From Deltaproteobacteria bacterium (GTDB lineage: Bacteria; Desulfobacterota; Syntrophia; Syntrophales; JAAYKM01), in contig JAGVTI010000233.1 of assembly GCA_019136935.1 (NCBI GenBank), positions 1 to 9,879 of the forward strand: 9,879 nt of DNA. The letters run 5' to 3'. The notes below the pieces were generated by a model. The model made no database searches, was not told where the DNA came from, and worked only from the letters and a program-made list of their open reading frames with translations. The first letter of the stretch is position 1. Every line of letters starts with the position of its first letter. Both the position numbers and the translations under genes were made by a program. Positions 1 through 7,108 of this stretch are shown here, one piece after another.

Positions 1-694
1 CGCTTTCAAACGCAAGCGTCAGATTATCCGAAGAATCCAGGAGGATTGAATTTCCAACCCAGTCATCGGAGGGATCACCCCAGGTTTTTCCGCCGTCCGT
101 GGAAAGCTGATAAAAACTTCCCACCACCTCGTCGCTTCCCATCATCCTGACGACGTAGGTCTTGTTTGTATCTCCCGTGTAGGTCCCACTCACGGAAATG
201 GTTTTATCGTAAACGTTCTTCGCCCCCATGCCGGCCTCGGTTTCCGCGCTCTGCTGGGTGTCCGAAAAGGGCTCCGTACCGACCATGGATCCGGAGAACA
301 GATAATTCCCGCCCAGGGAAGAGTTGGCAAGGGAATGAATCTGTTCCCGCAAATCCTGCACCTGCCTGCCTGAGATGGCCCTGACGGCATCGGTTTCCGT
401 GCCGTAATTGCCGGCGATCACCTGCACGTTCGACAGGAGATCGATGATCCCGGTCAGGGTTTTCTCCGTCACGGAGATCCAGGTCGTTCCCCGCTCGATA
501 TTGCTCTGGTACTGTTCGATGGCGGCCAGGGTCTGCCGGCAATCCAGAACTTTCATCATCCCCGTGGGATCGTCCGAGGGACGATTGATCCGTTTCTGGC
601 TCGCCAGTTTCTCCAGCAGGTCATGATAGCCTTTCTGAAGGCCGTTCACGTTTTTAATCGCCGAATAATACTTCATGTTGTCCGTTACTCGCAT
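1..694 (-). CDS. flgL: Flagellar hook-associated protein 3 (FlgL), 3' end beyond window
   Basis: FlgL is the second hook-filament junction protein. It sits between FlgK and the flagellin filament and is exported by the flagellar type III system. The reading frame is open from 694 to the window edge, so about 231 N-terminal residues are present and the C-terminal D0/D1 helix is missing. The N-terminus begins MRVTDNMKYY, and the flagellin-family signature NRPSDDPTG follows near residue 40. After a long helical D1 region there is a beta-rich domain containing STDGGKTW near residue 198, an Asp-box-like motif. An in-frame ATG directly upstream (697) is an alternative start. I chose 694 because FlgL proteins usually begin M-R-V/I-T. 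AAGGGCGGGAG lies immediately upstream as ribosome-binding site. The gene follows flgK by about 45 nt and should be the last structural gene of the flgMNKL unit. Confidence 0.93.
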   Translation of the reverse strand, partial: MRVTDNMKYYSAIKNVNGLQKGYHDLLEKLASQKRINRPSDDPTGMMKVLDCRQTLAAIEQYQSNIERGTTWISVTEKTLTGIIDLLSNVQVIAGNYGTETDAVRAISGRQVQDLREQIHSLANSSLGGNYLFSGSMVGTEPFSDTQQSAETEAGMGAKNVYDKTISVSGTYTGDTNKTYVVRMMGSDEVVGSFYQLSTDGGKTWGDPSDDWVGNSILLDSSDNLTLAFES

Positions 695-741
695 CATCTC
701 CCGCCCTTCACATTCTCCCCGACAATGTCTGACTGATCCTC

Positions 742-2121
742 CTAACGGATGCTCATCAGGGTATCAAGCATCTCGTCGACGACGGAGCAAAGCTTGCCTG
801 CCGCATTATACCCGAGCTGATACTGGATCAGCTTCACCATCTCCTCGTCCACGGATACCCCGTAAACGGATTCCCGCAAATTGCTCAAACGGTCCATGAC
901 GTTATTCTGATGCTCCACGGACCAGTTGCTGTTGGCCAGTTCCTGCCCGATCCGGCCGACAATCGAGGTATAGTAATCACTGAATGTCGACAGCCCGTCG
1001 TTCAGCAGCCGCAGTTGCCCCAACCCGCCGAGCGCGAGGGCGTTGTCCCCGTCTCCCGCGACCGTCGAAGACGCGGCAATCCGGTTGAGATCCCTGGAAA
1101 TTTCGGGATTGACCCGCATATCTTCCGCCCTGGTCACGGGATCGAAGAAGTCGATTCCCGTGTTCCGGTAGCGGTCGAATCCCGCCCGGTGGACCGCGTT
1201 CACTTCATCGGCAATCCCCGTTGCCAGGGTATCGATCCTGTTCACATACTGGGGGATGATCTCGTCCCTGGCCTCGATCAACGCCCCCAGTTTCCCCTGT
1301 TTGATGCTGCCCGTCACGGCTTCGCCCGGCCTGTCGGCAAAAACGATATCGGAAACGGACGAATCGGTGCCACGGGGCTCAAGGGCAAGACTTCTTGTCA
1401 TCGTACCGTCAACGAGCAACTCCCCATTGGACAGAAAAATCTTCACGCTGCCGTCAAGGCCTTCGAGGGTGTTGATATCGATCAGGTTCCCCAGGGATTT
1501 TAAAAGTTCCGTCCGCTTGTCCTGCATCAGATTCGCGCCACCCTGGACCGATCCGGCCCCGACAATCCGTTCATTCAAGTCCCCGATAGCCGCACCGATC
1601 GAATTGATTTCGGTCACGACCGAAGAGATTTCCTGCTCCGTGCTCGTTTTGATATTCTTCAATCCGGCGCTGATATCCCTGAACATGCCGGCAAGGCAGT
1701 CTGCAGTGCTGAGAAGAGCGGACCTTTGAACCTGTCCATCCGGGTTCCCCGACAAATCCTGCCAGTTCCCCCAGAAGCGGCCGAGGAGATCCGCAAACCC
1801 GCCGCCCTTGCTTTCATCAAAAATCGTTTCCACGTTGGACAGGATATCCGCCTTCGTTTCATGATATCCGACCAGCTGATTCTGTTGAATGATCTGTGAA
1901 TCCAGGTAATTGTCATACACCCTTTCAATACTTCCGATATCGACCCCGATCTGCAAACCGCCGCTTTTGACACCCATGCCGCCGGTCGAAGAGAAAACGG
2001 CTTTTTGCCGCGAGTATCCCGGCGTGTTGACATTGGCGATATTCGTGCCCGTTACGTCGATGGCCAACTGGTGACTTAACAGGGATTCCTTTGCCGTATT
2101 GAGAAGCGCGCTGATTGCCAT
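742..2121 (-). CDS. flgK: Flagellar hook-associated protein 1 (FlgK)
   Basis: FlgK is the first hook-filament junction protein, placed on the tip of the completed hook and exported with the help of FlgN. The protein is 459 residues, shorter than enterobacterial FlgK (about 547), so the surface-exposed domains are reduced. The N-terminal D0 region carries the axial-protein signature NIANVNTPGYSRQ (residues 27-39). The C-terminus has the expected paired helix ending VDEMLDTLMSIR, preceded by EEMVKLIQYQLGYNAAGKL. Two cysteines are present (LSTADCLAGMF and GKLCSVV), which is uncommon in axial proteins. The ATG at 2121 is preceded by GGGAAGGA, which lies inside the last codons of flgN. The two genes are separated by only 4 nt, suggesting translational coupling of chaperone and client. 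Confidence 0.96.
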   Translation of the reverse strand: MAISALLNTAKESLLSHQLAIDVTGTNIANVNTPGYSRQKAVFSSTGGMGVKSGGLQIGVDIGSIERVYDNYLDSQIIQQNQLVGYHETKADILSNVETIFDESKGGGFADLLGRFWGNWQDLSGNPDGQVQRSALLSTADCLAGMFRDISAGLKNIKTSTEQEISSVVTEINSIGAAIGDLNERIVGAGSVQGGANLMQDKRTELLKSLGNLIDINTLEGLDGSVKIFLSNGELLVDGTMTRSLALEPRGTDSSVSDIVFADRPGEAVTGSIKQGKLGALIEARDEIIPQYVNRIDTLATGIADEVNAVHRAGFDRYRNTGIDFFDPVTRAEDMRVNPEISRDLNRIAASSTVAGDGDNALALGGLGQLRLLNDGLSTFSDYYTSIVGRIGQELANSNWSVEHQNNVMDRLSNLRESVYGVSVDEEMVKLIQYQLGYNAAGKLCSVVDEMLDTLMSIR

Positions 2122-2125
2122 GGAC

Positions 2126-2674
2126 TTATCCTTCCCGGTGGATGAACGTTCCTTGAACTGCGTTTGCGTTGAACCGGCCCGTCTTCTGATAATTCGCCGC
2201 CGGGGAAACCATGCTCCGGATCAATTGCAGGGCCCCTTCGGTATCAGCCAGGGCGGCATGGATCAATTCCCGGTTGCGCCGGTTATGGATCCGGATGGTA
2301 TCCACAAGGCGCGGCAGGGTCTGTTGATAATCCCTCAAACTCTCCGCTGCGGCCTCGTCGGAGGCGCTGTCCGCCAGGAAGGAGAGGGTCACTTCCCGTC
2401 CCTGCCAGCCGCCTATGATACTCATCCGTTCAATGATGGCCCGGCGGGCGGCGGCGTTTTCCTTTTCCTCCAGGACAAGCGTTTCCTTGCGGGAATTGGT
2501 TTCTTCGATGGCCTCGGTCGATGCCTGGGTCAGGGCCGTCCGTTCCTCCTCCAGCAGATGGAGCAGGGACTGCTGCACCGACCATTCCCGTTCCAGATTG
2601 GCCAGAAGACGCTCATAGAGGGAATCCAGTTCCTTTTCGATTTTTCCGGTTCGACTGTTGAATTTTTGAGACAT
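2126..2674 (-). CDS. flgN: Flagellar export chaperone FlgN
   Basis: FlgN is the cytoplasmic chaperone that binds the C-termini of FlgK and FlgL and delivers them to the flagellar export gate. The 182-residue protein is almost entirely charged, amphipathic helix, as expected for the family. It includes LYERLLANLEREWSVQQSLL near the N-terminus and a Glu/Lys-rich central region. The C-terminal stretch YQKTGRFNANAVQG resembles the tail typical of FlgN proteins. Primary sequence conservation in this family is low, so the call rests partly on position between flgM and flgK. The ATG at 2674 is preceded by GAAAGGATGATCGTTC. An overlapping ATG in another frame (GGATGATCG) opens only a shadow frame. 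The ribosome-binding site falls in an inverted repeat listed separately. Confidence 0.88.
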   Translation of the reverse strand: MSQKFNSRTGKIEKELDSLYERLLANLEREWSVQQSLLHLLEEERTALTQASTEAIEETNSRKETLVLEEKENAAARRAIIERMSIIGGWQGREVTLSFLADSASDEAAAESLRDYQQTLPRLVDTIRIHNRRNRELIHAALADTEGALQLIRSMVSPAANYQKTGRFNANAVQGTFIHREG

Positions 2675-2679
2675 GAACG

Positions 2680-2745
2680 ATCATCCTTTCAATCGATAAC
2701 GTGTCGGCGGGCGGTCTTCCGGTCCGGAATCCATCGGAGGATGAT
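2680..2745 (-). promoter_or_regulatory. Inverted repeat that could mask the flgN ribosome-binding site
   Basis: On the transcribed strand, ATCATCCT (2745-2738) is exactly complementary to AGGATGAT (2687-2680), which contains the flgN Shine-Dalgarno. Pairing would give an 8-bp stem around a loop of about 50 nt. The loop holds a smaller perfect palindrome, TTCCGG-A-CCGGAA (2729-2717). Such a fold could limit flgN translation relative to flgM. An 8-bp repeat in a 150-nt leader can arise by chance, so this is a suggestion only. Confidence 0.3.
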
Positions 2746-2761
2746 AACGCATGGCTGGGGG

Positions 2762-2805
2762 GGAACAAAACACGGCAGGCGCATAAGAAAGACATGCGCC
2801 GGTGT
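2762..2805 (-). terminator. Hairpin between flgM and flgN, possible attenuator or weak terminator
   Basis: The transcript would fold GGCGCAT (2800-2794) against ATGCGCC (2784-2778) around a 9-nt loop. An outer ACAC/GTGT pair (2805-2802 with 2773-2770) is offset by a small bulge. The downstream arm is followed by a short T-rich stretch, GTGTTTTGTT. The T tract is imperfect, so termination is probably partial. The hairpin starts about 22 nt after the flgM stop codon, where it could lower flgNKL expression relative to flgM or stabilise the flgM message. Confidence 0.4.
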
Positions 2806-2826
2806 GGAGCGGATCCGTTCGCGATA

Positions 2827-3132
2827 TTACGCGAAAATGTCGAGAAGCGATTCTCCCACGATTTTCCCGGCGATCTGTTCCCCGCTCACGTTATATGTTC
2901 CCGCCTCTATCCGGCTCTTCAATTCCTGGACTTTTTCTTCGCGGATATCCGGAATGCCCGCCAGGGCATTCTGAATCGAATGAACATCCCGTGCCTTCGT
3001 GGAAAGATCAACCGTTTCTTCAGGAGCAGCGACTCCGCCGGCCGGCCGATCCGCTTCCTGCCGCAGACCTTCGTTCTTCTGGTACTGCTGGATCATTTGA
3101 GCGGTCGGGTCTTGGATACCGGAAACTTTCAC
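2827..3132 (-). CDS. flgM: Anti-sigma-28 factor FlgM (GTG start)
   Basis: FlgM binds and inhibits the flagellar sigma factor FliA (sigma-28) in the cytoplasm. It is exported through the finished hook-basal body, which releases sigma-28 for late genes. The protein has 101 residues, the usual family length. The N-terminal half is polar and probably disordered, as expected for the export region. The C-terminal half carries the sigma-binding region: VDLSTKARDV (41-50), then IREEKVQELKSRIEAGTY (63-80), then the conserved ending around SGEQIAGKIVGESLLD (83-98). The start codon is GTG at 3132, preceded by AAAGGAG nine bases upstream. A strong sigma-28 promoter lies about 40 bp upstream, so FlgM would be made under the sigma factor it inhibits. 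About 150 bp separate it from flgN. Confidence 0.96.
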   Translation of the reverse strand: MKVSGIQDPTAQMIQQYQKNEGLRQEADRPAGGVAAPEETVDLSTKARDVHSIQNALAGIPDIREEKVQELKSRIEAGTYNVSGEQIAGKIVGESLLDIFA

Positions 3133-3167
3133 TTTTGTATTCTCCTTTTACCTGATCTTTACCACTA

Positions 3168-3194
3168 TTATCGGTTATATCCAAAAAAACTTTA
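3168..3194 (-). promoter_or_regulatory. Sigma-28 (FliA) promoter of flgM
   Basis: The minus strand reads TAAAGTTT (3194-3187), an 11-bp spacer (3186-3176), then ACCGATAA (3175-3168). The well-known FliA consensus is TAAAGTTT-N11-GCCGATAA. The -35 element is perfect, the spacer length is exact and only the first base of the -10 differs. Transcription should begin a few bases below 3168, giving a leader of roughly 30 nt that contains the flgM ribosome-binding site. The TAA of the -35 box is also the stop codon of flgJ. Confidence 0.93.
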
Positions 3195-3581
3195 GTGCCC
3201 CGGTGACAAAACGCCCGGCGTATCCTGTTCCGTTTCGGGACCGGCGGTGTTGCCGCCGTCTTTCAGGACCTTTTCCGAAAGCTGGCGGTACAGCATTTCC
3301 TTCAGCCCCAGCCCATTGCCCCGCCTGGAAAGCTCCTCGGCGATTTTCTGGTCCATCATCATGTTATAGGTTTCCCTGCCGGGGAAACGGTCCGTAAGCC
3401 CCGATGCGGGAACCGTGTCGCGCATCGATTTGAAAAGATAGTAGGTGAAGACGGCCTCGAAATCGGCGCAGGCTTTCCGCAGCTGCTTTTCCTGTTCGGC
3501 CCGTGCGGCCGCTTTCACGCCGCCCCCGGCCGACGGCGCCGACGTGATGACCGGTGTCCCGCTTTTGATCGCGTTATTCAT
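3192..3581 (-). CDS. flgJ: Rod-binding protein FlgJ, N-terminal domain only
   Basis: FlgJ caps or scaffolds the growing flagellar rod in the periplasm. In enterobacteria it also carries a C-terminal peptidoglycan hydrolase domain. This protein has 129 residues and corresponds only to the rod-binding domain. The signature KQLRKACADFEAVFTYYLFK (32-51) is followed by SMRDTVPASG and the helical segment YNMMMDQKIAEELSRRG (72-88). No muramidase domain follows, so wall penetration must rely on a separate enzyme not seen here. Single-domain FlgJ is common outside the gamma- and betaproteobacteria. The ATG at 3581 has only a weak ribosome-binding site (GGGTGG at an awkward distance) and overlaps the end of a tiny upstream ORF. 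The stop codon lies inside the sigma-28 promoter of flgM. Confidence 0.92.
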   Translation of the reverse strand: MNNAIKSGTPVITSAPSAGGGVKAAARAEQEKQLRKACADFEAVFTYYLFKSMRDTVPASGLTDRFPGRETYNMMMDQKIAEELSRRGNGLGLKEMLYRQLSEKVLKDGGNTAGPETEQDTPGVLSPGH

Positions 3582-3612
3582 TCCGTGCCACCCATTCTTT
3601 CCCGTTGATCAT
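3574..3612 (-). CDS. Possible 12-codon leader ORF coupled to flgJ
   Basis: Between flgI and flgJ the minus strand has a tiny ORF, MINGKEWVARNE, starting with ATG at 3612. GAGG lies 8 nt upstream, a better ribosome-binding site than that of flgJ itself. An in-frame ATG at 3618 could add two residues. Its final AAT-GAA-TAA overlaps the flgJ start codon (3581-3579), so a terminating ribosome would sit on the flgJ initiation site. The arrangement fits translational coupling. The peptide itself may have no function, and the ORF could be chance. Confidence 0.3.
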   Translation of the reverse strand: MINGKEWVARNE

Positions 3613-3633
3613 GATCATATCCTCGGCCGCTTG

Positions 3634-4812
3634 TTAAATCACCTTCAACTCCGCCTGGAGGGCGCCGGCGGCTTTGATCGTCTGGAGAATCGTGATCAGG
3701 TCCCGGGGTGTGACGCCGATCGCATTGAGGGCCTTCACCACTTCCTGAATCGTCACGCCGTTCGGAACCACCATGAGCTGTCTTTTTTCTTCCGTCACGC
3801 CGACGGTCTTTTCAGAGGTTACAACCGTCTGGCCGCCGGGAGCGACAATGACCCCTGTTTTCCTGTCCTTGACCGGCCTCGTCCCCGGTGCCGAAGCCGG
3901 CGCAAACGGCAGGGGCTGCGACACATTGTAATCCTCGCGGATCTGAATGCTCAGATTGCCGTGGGAAACGGCCACCGTCGATATTCGGACATTTTCTCCC
4001 ATGACGACGGTTCCCGTCTTTTCATTCATGACAACCACCGCGGGACCATCGACGGGCACGTCCAGGTTTTCGATCCGGGGCAGGATATCGATGACGCTTT
4101 CCCCGGATCCCGGCAAAAGGGCAACCGTGACGGTGCGGCCGTCCACCTGGCGGACGTCCACGCCGTCGAGAGCGGAATCGACCGCATCGGCCAGTCTTTT
4201 CGCCGTGGTAAAGTCCGGTTGCTGGAGTTGAATGGTCAGGACACGCCGCTTATCCAGATCGTACGTCAACTCCCTTTCAATGAACGCACCGTTGGCAATG
4301 CGGCCCACGGCGGGATGATTCTTGGCGGCGCTGGCATTGCCCCCGCCTGCCGTAAATCCACCGAGGTTGATCGCACCCTGGGCCACGGCATAGACTTCCC
4401 CGTCCACCCCTTTCAGGGGCGTCATCAGGAGGGTCCCACCCAAAAGGCTGTCGGCATCGCCGATGGAGGAAACGGTCACATCGATTTTCGTACCCACCTT
4501 GGCGAAAGGCGGCATGGACGCGGTCACCATAACGGACGCCGCATTGTCCGCCTTGATATTCTTATCCTTCATGTACAGGCCCTGCCGGCTCAGCATGTTG
4601 GCCAGGGTTTCCTTGGTGAACCCGTTTTTTACGTCGTCGCCCGTCCCGGCCAGGCCGACCACCAGGCCGTAACCGATCAGCTGGTTGTCCCGGACGCCGC
4701 TGAAGTCGGCGATATCCTTGATCCTGGCGGCATCCGCCGGGATCCGGCCGGCGGCGAGAAGAACGACGGCGGCAAGGACAAATCCCATAATTTTTTTACT
4801 GATTTCAACCAT
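3634..4812 (-). CDS. flgI: Flagellar P-ring protein FlgI
   Basis: FlgI forms the P ring around the distal rod in the peptidoglycan layer. It is exported by the Sec pathway and assembled with the help of FlgA. I start it at ATG 4812, giving 392 residues, because GGAG lies 6 nt upstream and the product begins directly with a signal peptide: MVEISKK, a hydrophobic core GFVLAAVVLLAAG, and a likely Ala-Asp-Ala cleavage site after residue 28. The frame is open further up (ATGs at 4824 and 4890), but those starts would put a polar extension before the signal peptide, and the 4890 start would overlap flgH. Hallmarks of the mature protein are ARIKDIADFSGVRDNQLIGY, GLVVGLAGTGDD, SVMVTASMPPFAKVGTKIDV and the C-terminal ALNAIGVTPRDLITILQTIK. 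Length and motifs match the family throughout. Confidence 0.96.
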   Translation of the reverse strand: MVEISKKIMGFVLAAVVLLAAGRIPADAARIKDIADFSGVRDNQLIGYGLVVGLAGTGDDVKNGFTKETLANMLSRQGLYMKDKNIKADNAASVMVTASMPPFAKVGTKIDVTVSSIGDADSLLGGTLLMTPLKGVDGEVYAVAQGAINLGGFTAGGGNASAAKNHPAVGRIANGAFIERELTYDLDKRRVLTIQLQQPDFTTAKRLADAVDSALDGVDVRQVDGRTVTVALLPGSGESVIDILPRIENLDVPVDGPAVVVMNEKTGTVVMGENVRISTVAVSHGNLSIQIREDYNVSQPLPFAPASAPGTRPVKDRKTGVIVAPGGQTVVTSEKTVGVTEEKRQLMVVPNGVTIQEVVKALNAIGVTPRDLITILQTIKAAGALQAELKVI

Positions 4813-4850
4813 CTTTAACTCCATGGCATTGAAACCGGACCCCTCGACGG

Positions 4851-5537
4851 TCAGAACGGCCAGACCCAGTCCACCACGCGGGTCAACCATCCCGGCCTGA
4901 GCTTGTCGTTGACGATTCCCTTTCCCGTGTAGAGGATCCTGGCATCCGAAATATACTGGGACGCGATGAGATTGTCCGATGTGATGTCATCGGGCCGGAC
5001 AAGCCCGGAAATCACAATGAATTGATCTTCCGCGTTGACCGTGACCTGGCGCCTTCCCTCGATCATCAGGTTACCGTTTTCCATGACCCGTATGACCCGG
5101 GCCGTAATCCGTGCGACCAGGGTGTTGCCGCGGCTCGTGTTCCCCGCGCCTTTCAGGCTGTTGGAAGACGATCCGCCGACCTTGATCTGGCCGCCCATGT
5201 TTTCGTTGCGCTTGAGGATGGAGGTCTCCAGACCCAGCAGGGCGGAAATCTCGGCGTCCGTTTTCGAATCCCGGCTGGTGTCCGTTCCCGCCTTGTTATT
5301 TCCCGTCGACGACTCAGAAACGATGATGGTGACGATATCCCCGACACCTCGGGCCTTACGGTCCACGAACAGTGAATTCCGGGCGTTTTCACCCCGCCAG
5401 ATGGACCCCATCTGGGCTTCCTGTTTCTGTTCGGGAGGCGGGATGTAAATATCTTCTCTCACGATTTCCTGAGTCGGAACACAGGATATGAGGAGGAAAA
5501 GAATTCCGGAGCAAATCGGCCATGTGATGCGTTTCAT
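4851..5537 (-). CDS. flgH: Flagellar L-ring lipoprotein FlgH
   Basis: FlgH forms the outer-membrane L ring through which the rod passes. The protein has 228 residues. The N-terminus is a lipoprotein signal: MKRITWP, a hydrophobic stretch, then the lipobox Leu-Ile-Ser-Cys with the lipidated cysteine at residue 19. The residue after it is Val, compatible with outer-membrane sorting. Family motifs follow: [20 protein letters not shown], then [20 protein letters not shown], then [17 protein letters not shown], then [10 protein letters not shown], and a C-terminus ending RVVDWVWPF. The ATG at 5537 is preceded by GGGAGGA at good spacing. It lies 23 nt after flgA and 38 nt before the chosen flgI start. 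Confidence 0.96.
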   Translation of the reverse strand: MKRITWPICSGILFLLISCVPTQEIVREDIYIPPPEQKQEAQMGSIWRGENARNSLFVDRKARGVGDIVTIIVSESSTGNNKAGTDTSRDSKTDAEISALLGLETSILKRNENMGGQIKVGGSSSNSLKGAGNTSRGNTLVARITARVIRVMENGNLMIEGRRQVTVNAEDQFIVISGLVRPDDITSDNLIASQYISDARILYTGKGIVNDKLRPGWLTRVVDWVWPF

Positions 5538-5560
5538 GTCTATCCTCCCAAAATCACTGC

Positions 5561-6283
5561 CTAAAACAACTCAACCCTGACAAATCCCTCGCCCACCACT
5601 TTCGCCAAGATGACCTTCTGAGAGGAGAGGTTTTTTACCCGGATTCTCTGCCGTTCGACTCCTTCCTCCTCCGCGACGCCCGTGGCGATCAAACTCATCT
5701 GGCCATCATCCAGCACAATCCGTACCACTTCCCCTTTTTTTACCAGAACGGGTTCCTTGATCATGGATCGCTTGATTTCCCGGTCCGGCCCGATTCCCGA
5801 AACCAGTCGTTTGCCGACGATCTCATCGGCGTCGGCGATGGATTTCAAGGAGAGGTTTCGGACCCATCTCTTCATCACCTGGACGTCGTTCGGCTCGATA
5901 ATGGAGTTCCTCTTGATGACCCGTGCACTGGCCAGGTAGTGTTCCCGGATTTCGATGTCCGCCCGAACCGGGTATTTCGAGACCTGAATCCCGCCGTCAA
6001 GGAACCGGACAATGAAATGGCAGTTTCCGATCATCGTCTCTTTCCCGCTCCGGGAAATCTCGTAGGAAATATTTTCCCCCTTCAGGTTCACTTCGGGCAT
6101 TTTTGCAGGAAATTGGATCCGGATGTCTTCCGCCGCCCACGATGAATGATCCTTCACGTACTGCGTGATCATTTCGGGCAGATTATAGAGCCGCACCTTC
6201 CCGGCAGATGCAGCGGCCGGCCAGGAAAGAGCAAGTATCGCGACTCCGAGCCAGGCGATCAGAAAAATGTTTCCTTTTTTCAT
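5561..6283 (-). CDS. flgA: Flagellar P-ring assembly chaperone FlgA
   Basis: FlgA is a periplasmic chaperone needed for polymerisation of FlgI into the P ring. The 240-residue product starts with a Sec signal peptide (MKKGNIFL, hydrophobic core, Ala-Ser-Ala near residue 27). The C-terminal half matches the SAF/FlgA fold: [42 protein letters not shown], then [28 protein letters not shown] and the terminal [17 protein letters not shown]. The N-terminal domain is more divergent. The ATG at 6283 has a modest ribosome-binding site (CGGAT about 8 nt upstream). The position directly before flgH and flgI places chaperone, L ring and P ring in one unit. Confidence 0.92.
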   Translation of the reverse strand: MKKGNIFLIAWLGVAILALSWPAAASAGKVRLYNLPEMITQYVKDHSSWAAEDIRIQFPAKMPEVNLKGENISYEISRSGKETMIGNCHFIVRFLDGGIQVSKYPVRADIEIREHYLASARVIKRNSIIEPNDVQVMKRWVRNLSLKSIADADEIVGKRLVSGIGPDREIKRSMIKEPVLVKKGEVVRIVLDDGQMSLIATGVAEEEGVERQRIRVKNLSSQKVILAKVVGEGFVRVELF

Positions 6284-6307
6284 GGGCAGGATCCGTAAAA
6301 TAAAATA

Positions 6308-7090
6308 CTATCTCTTCAAATTGCTGATGATCTGAAGCATGCCGTCGGCCGTCTGGATTGCTTTCGAGTTGATCTCGTAGGCCCGTTGGCCGACGATCAT
6401 CTTGATCATCTCCTCGATGACGCTCACGTTGGACATTTCCAGATAATTCTGCGTGATGGTCCCCATGCCATCATCACCGGGATTGCCCGTAACGGGTTCG
6501 CCGGACCCTTCCGTCTTGTCGTAGAGATTCCGTCCCAGGCTGGTCAGCCCCGCCGGATTGATGAACTTGGCCAATTCGATACGCCCCGTCGCCAGCGTCT
6601 CGCCGGCCTGATCGGCGGCCGTCCAGGTTCCGCCCTTATCCACCGTGAAGGTAACCGTCTCCTGGGGAATGGAAATTTCGGGAATGATCTTCAAGCCGTC
6701 GGAATTGCAGAGGTACCCGTCCTTGTTGATACGGAAATTCCCCGCTCTCGTGTAGTAAGTGGATCCGTTGTCATCAACCTGAAAGAAGCCGTCCCCTTCG
6801 ATGGCCATATCGAAGGCATTCCCCGTCTGCTGATAATCCCCCTGGGTAAATACCTTCTGGGTCCCGACGGGCTTGACGCCCATGCCCACCTCGATTCCCA
6901 CCGGTATCAGGTTTCCCGCCGAAGTCTCCGACCCCGATTTTGAATAGACCTGGTACATGAGATCCTGGAAATCCGCCCGGGACCGTTTGAATCCGACGGT
7001 ATTCACATTGGCCAGGTTGTTGGCCACCACATCCTGATCCAGCTGCTGCGCCTCCATTCCTGTCGCCGCCGTCCACAAAGACCTGATCAT
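6308..7090 (-). CDS. flgG: Flagellar distal rod protein FlgG
   Basis: FlgG makes up the distal rod that crosses the P and L rings. The protein is 260 residues, the usual size. The N-terminus MIRSLWTAATGM and the axial signature NNLANVNTVGFKRSRADF are diagnostic. A central GDGFFQVDDN...YYTRAGNF segment and the C-terminal NYLEMSNVSVIEEMIKMIVG / QRAYEINSKAIQTADGML complete the family pattern. There are two adjacent ATGs, at 7093 and 7090. The ribosome-binding site AAGGAGG sits only 2 nt before the first and 5 nt before the second, so I chose 7090. It follows flgF by a gap of under 20 nt and is clearly paralogous to it. Confidence 0.97.
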   Translation of the reverse strand: MIRSLWTAATGMEAQQLDQDVVANNLANVNTVGFKRSRADFQDLMYQVYSKSGSETSAGNLIPVGIEVGMGVKPVGTQKVFTQGDYQQTGNAFDMAIEGDGFFQVDDNGSTYYTRAGNFRINKDGYLCNSDGLKIIPEISIPQETVTFTVDKGGTWTAADQAGETLATGRIELAKFINPAGLTSLGRNLYDKTEGSGEPVTGNPGDDGMGTITQNYLEMSNVSVIEEMIKMIVGQRAYEINSKAIQTADGMLQIISNLKR

Positions 7091-7108
7091 CATTCCCTCC
7101 TTGAATCG

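Noticed and set aside
204..542. Minus-strand ORF of 112 codons inside flgL
   Set aside because: It lies in a different frame from the clear FlgL translation, which is open across the whole stretch.
2099..2974. Plus-strand ORF of 291 codons opposite flgN and flgM
   Set aside because: It is antisense to flgN and part of flgM, has no domain signature, and its length follows from the codon bias of the opposite strand.
3445..4818. Plus-strand ORF of 457 codons opposite flgI and flgJ
   Set aside because: It is antisense to two certain genes. Its His/Arg/Asp-rich composition is that of a shadow frame in GC-rich DNA, and it has no recognisable domain.
4813..4890. N-terminal extension of FlgI to the first ATG of the frame
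   Set aside because: It would overlap flgH and place a polar segment ahead of a clean signal peptide. The ATG at 4812 has GGAG at proper spacing.
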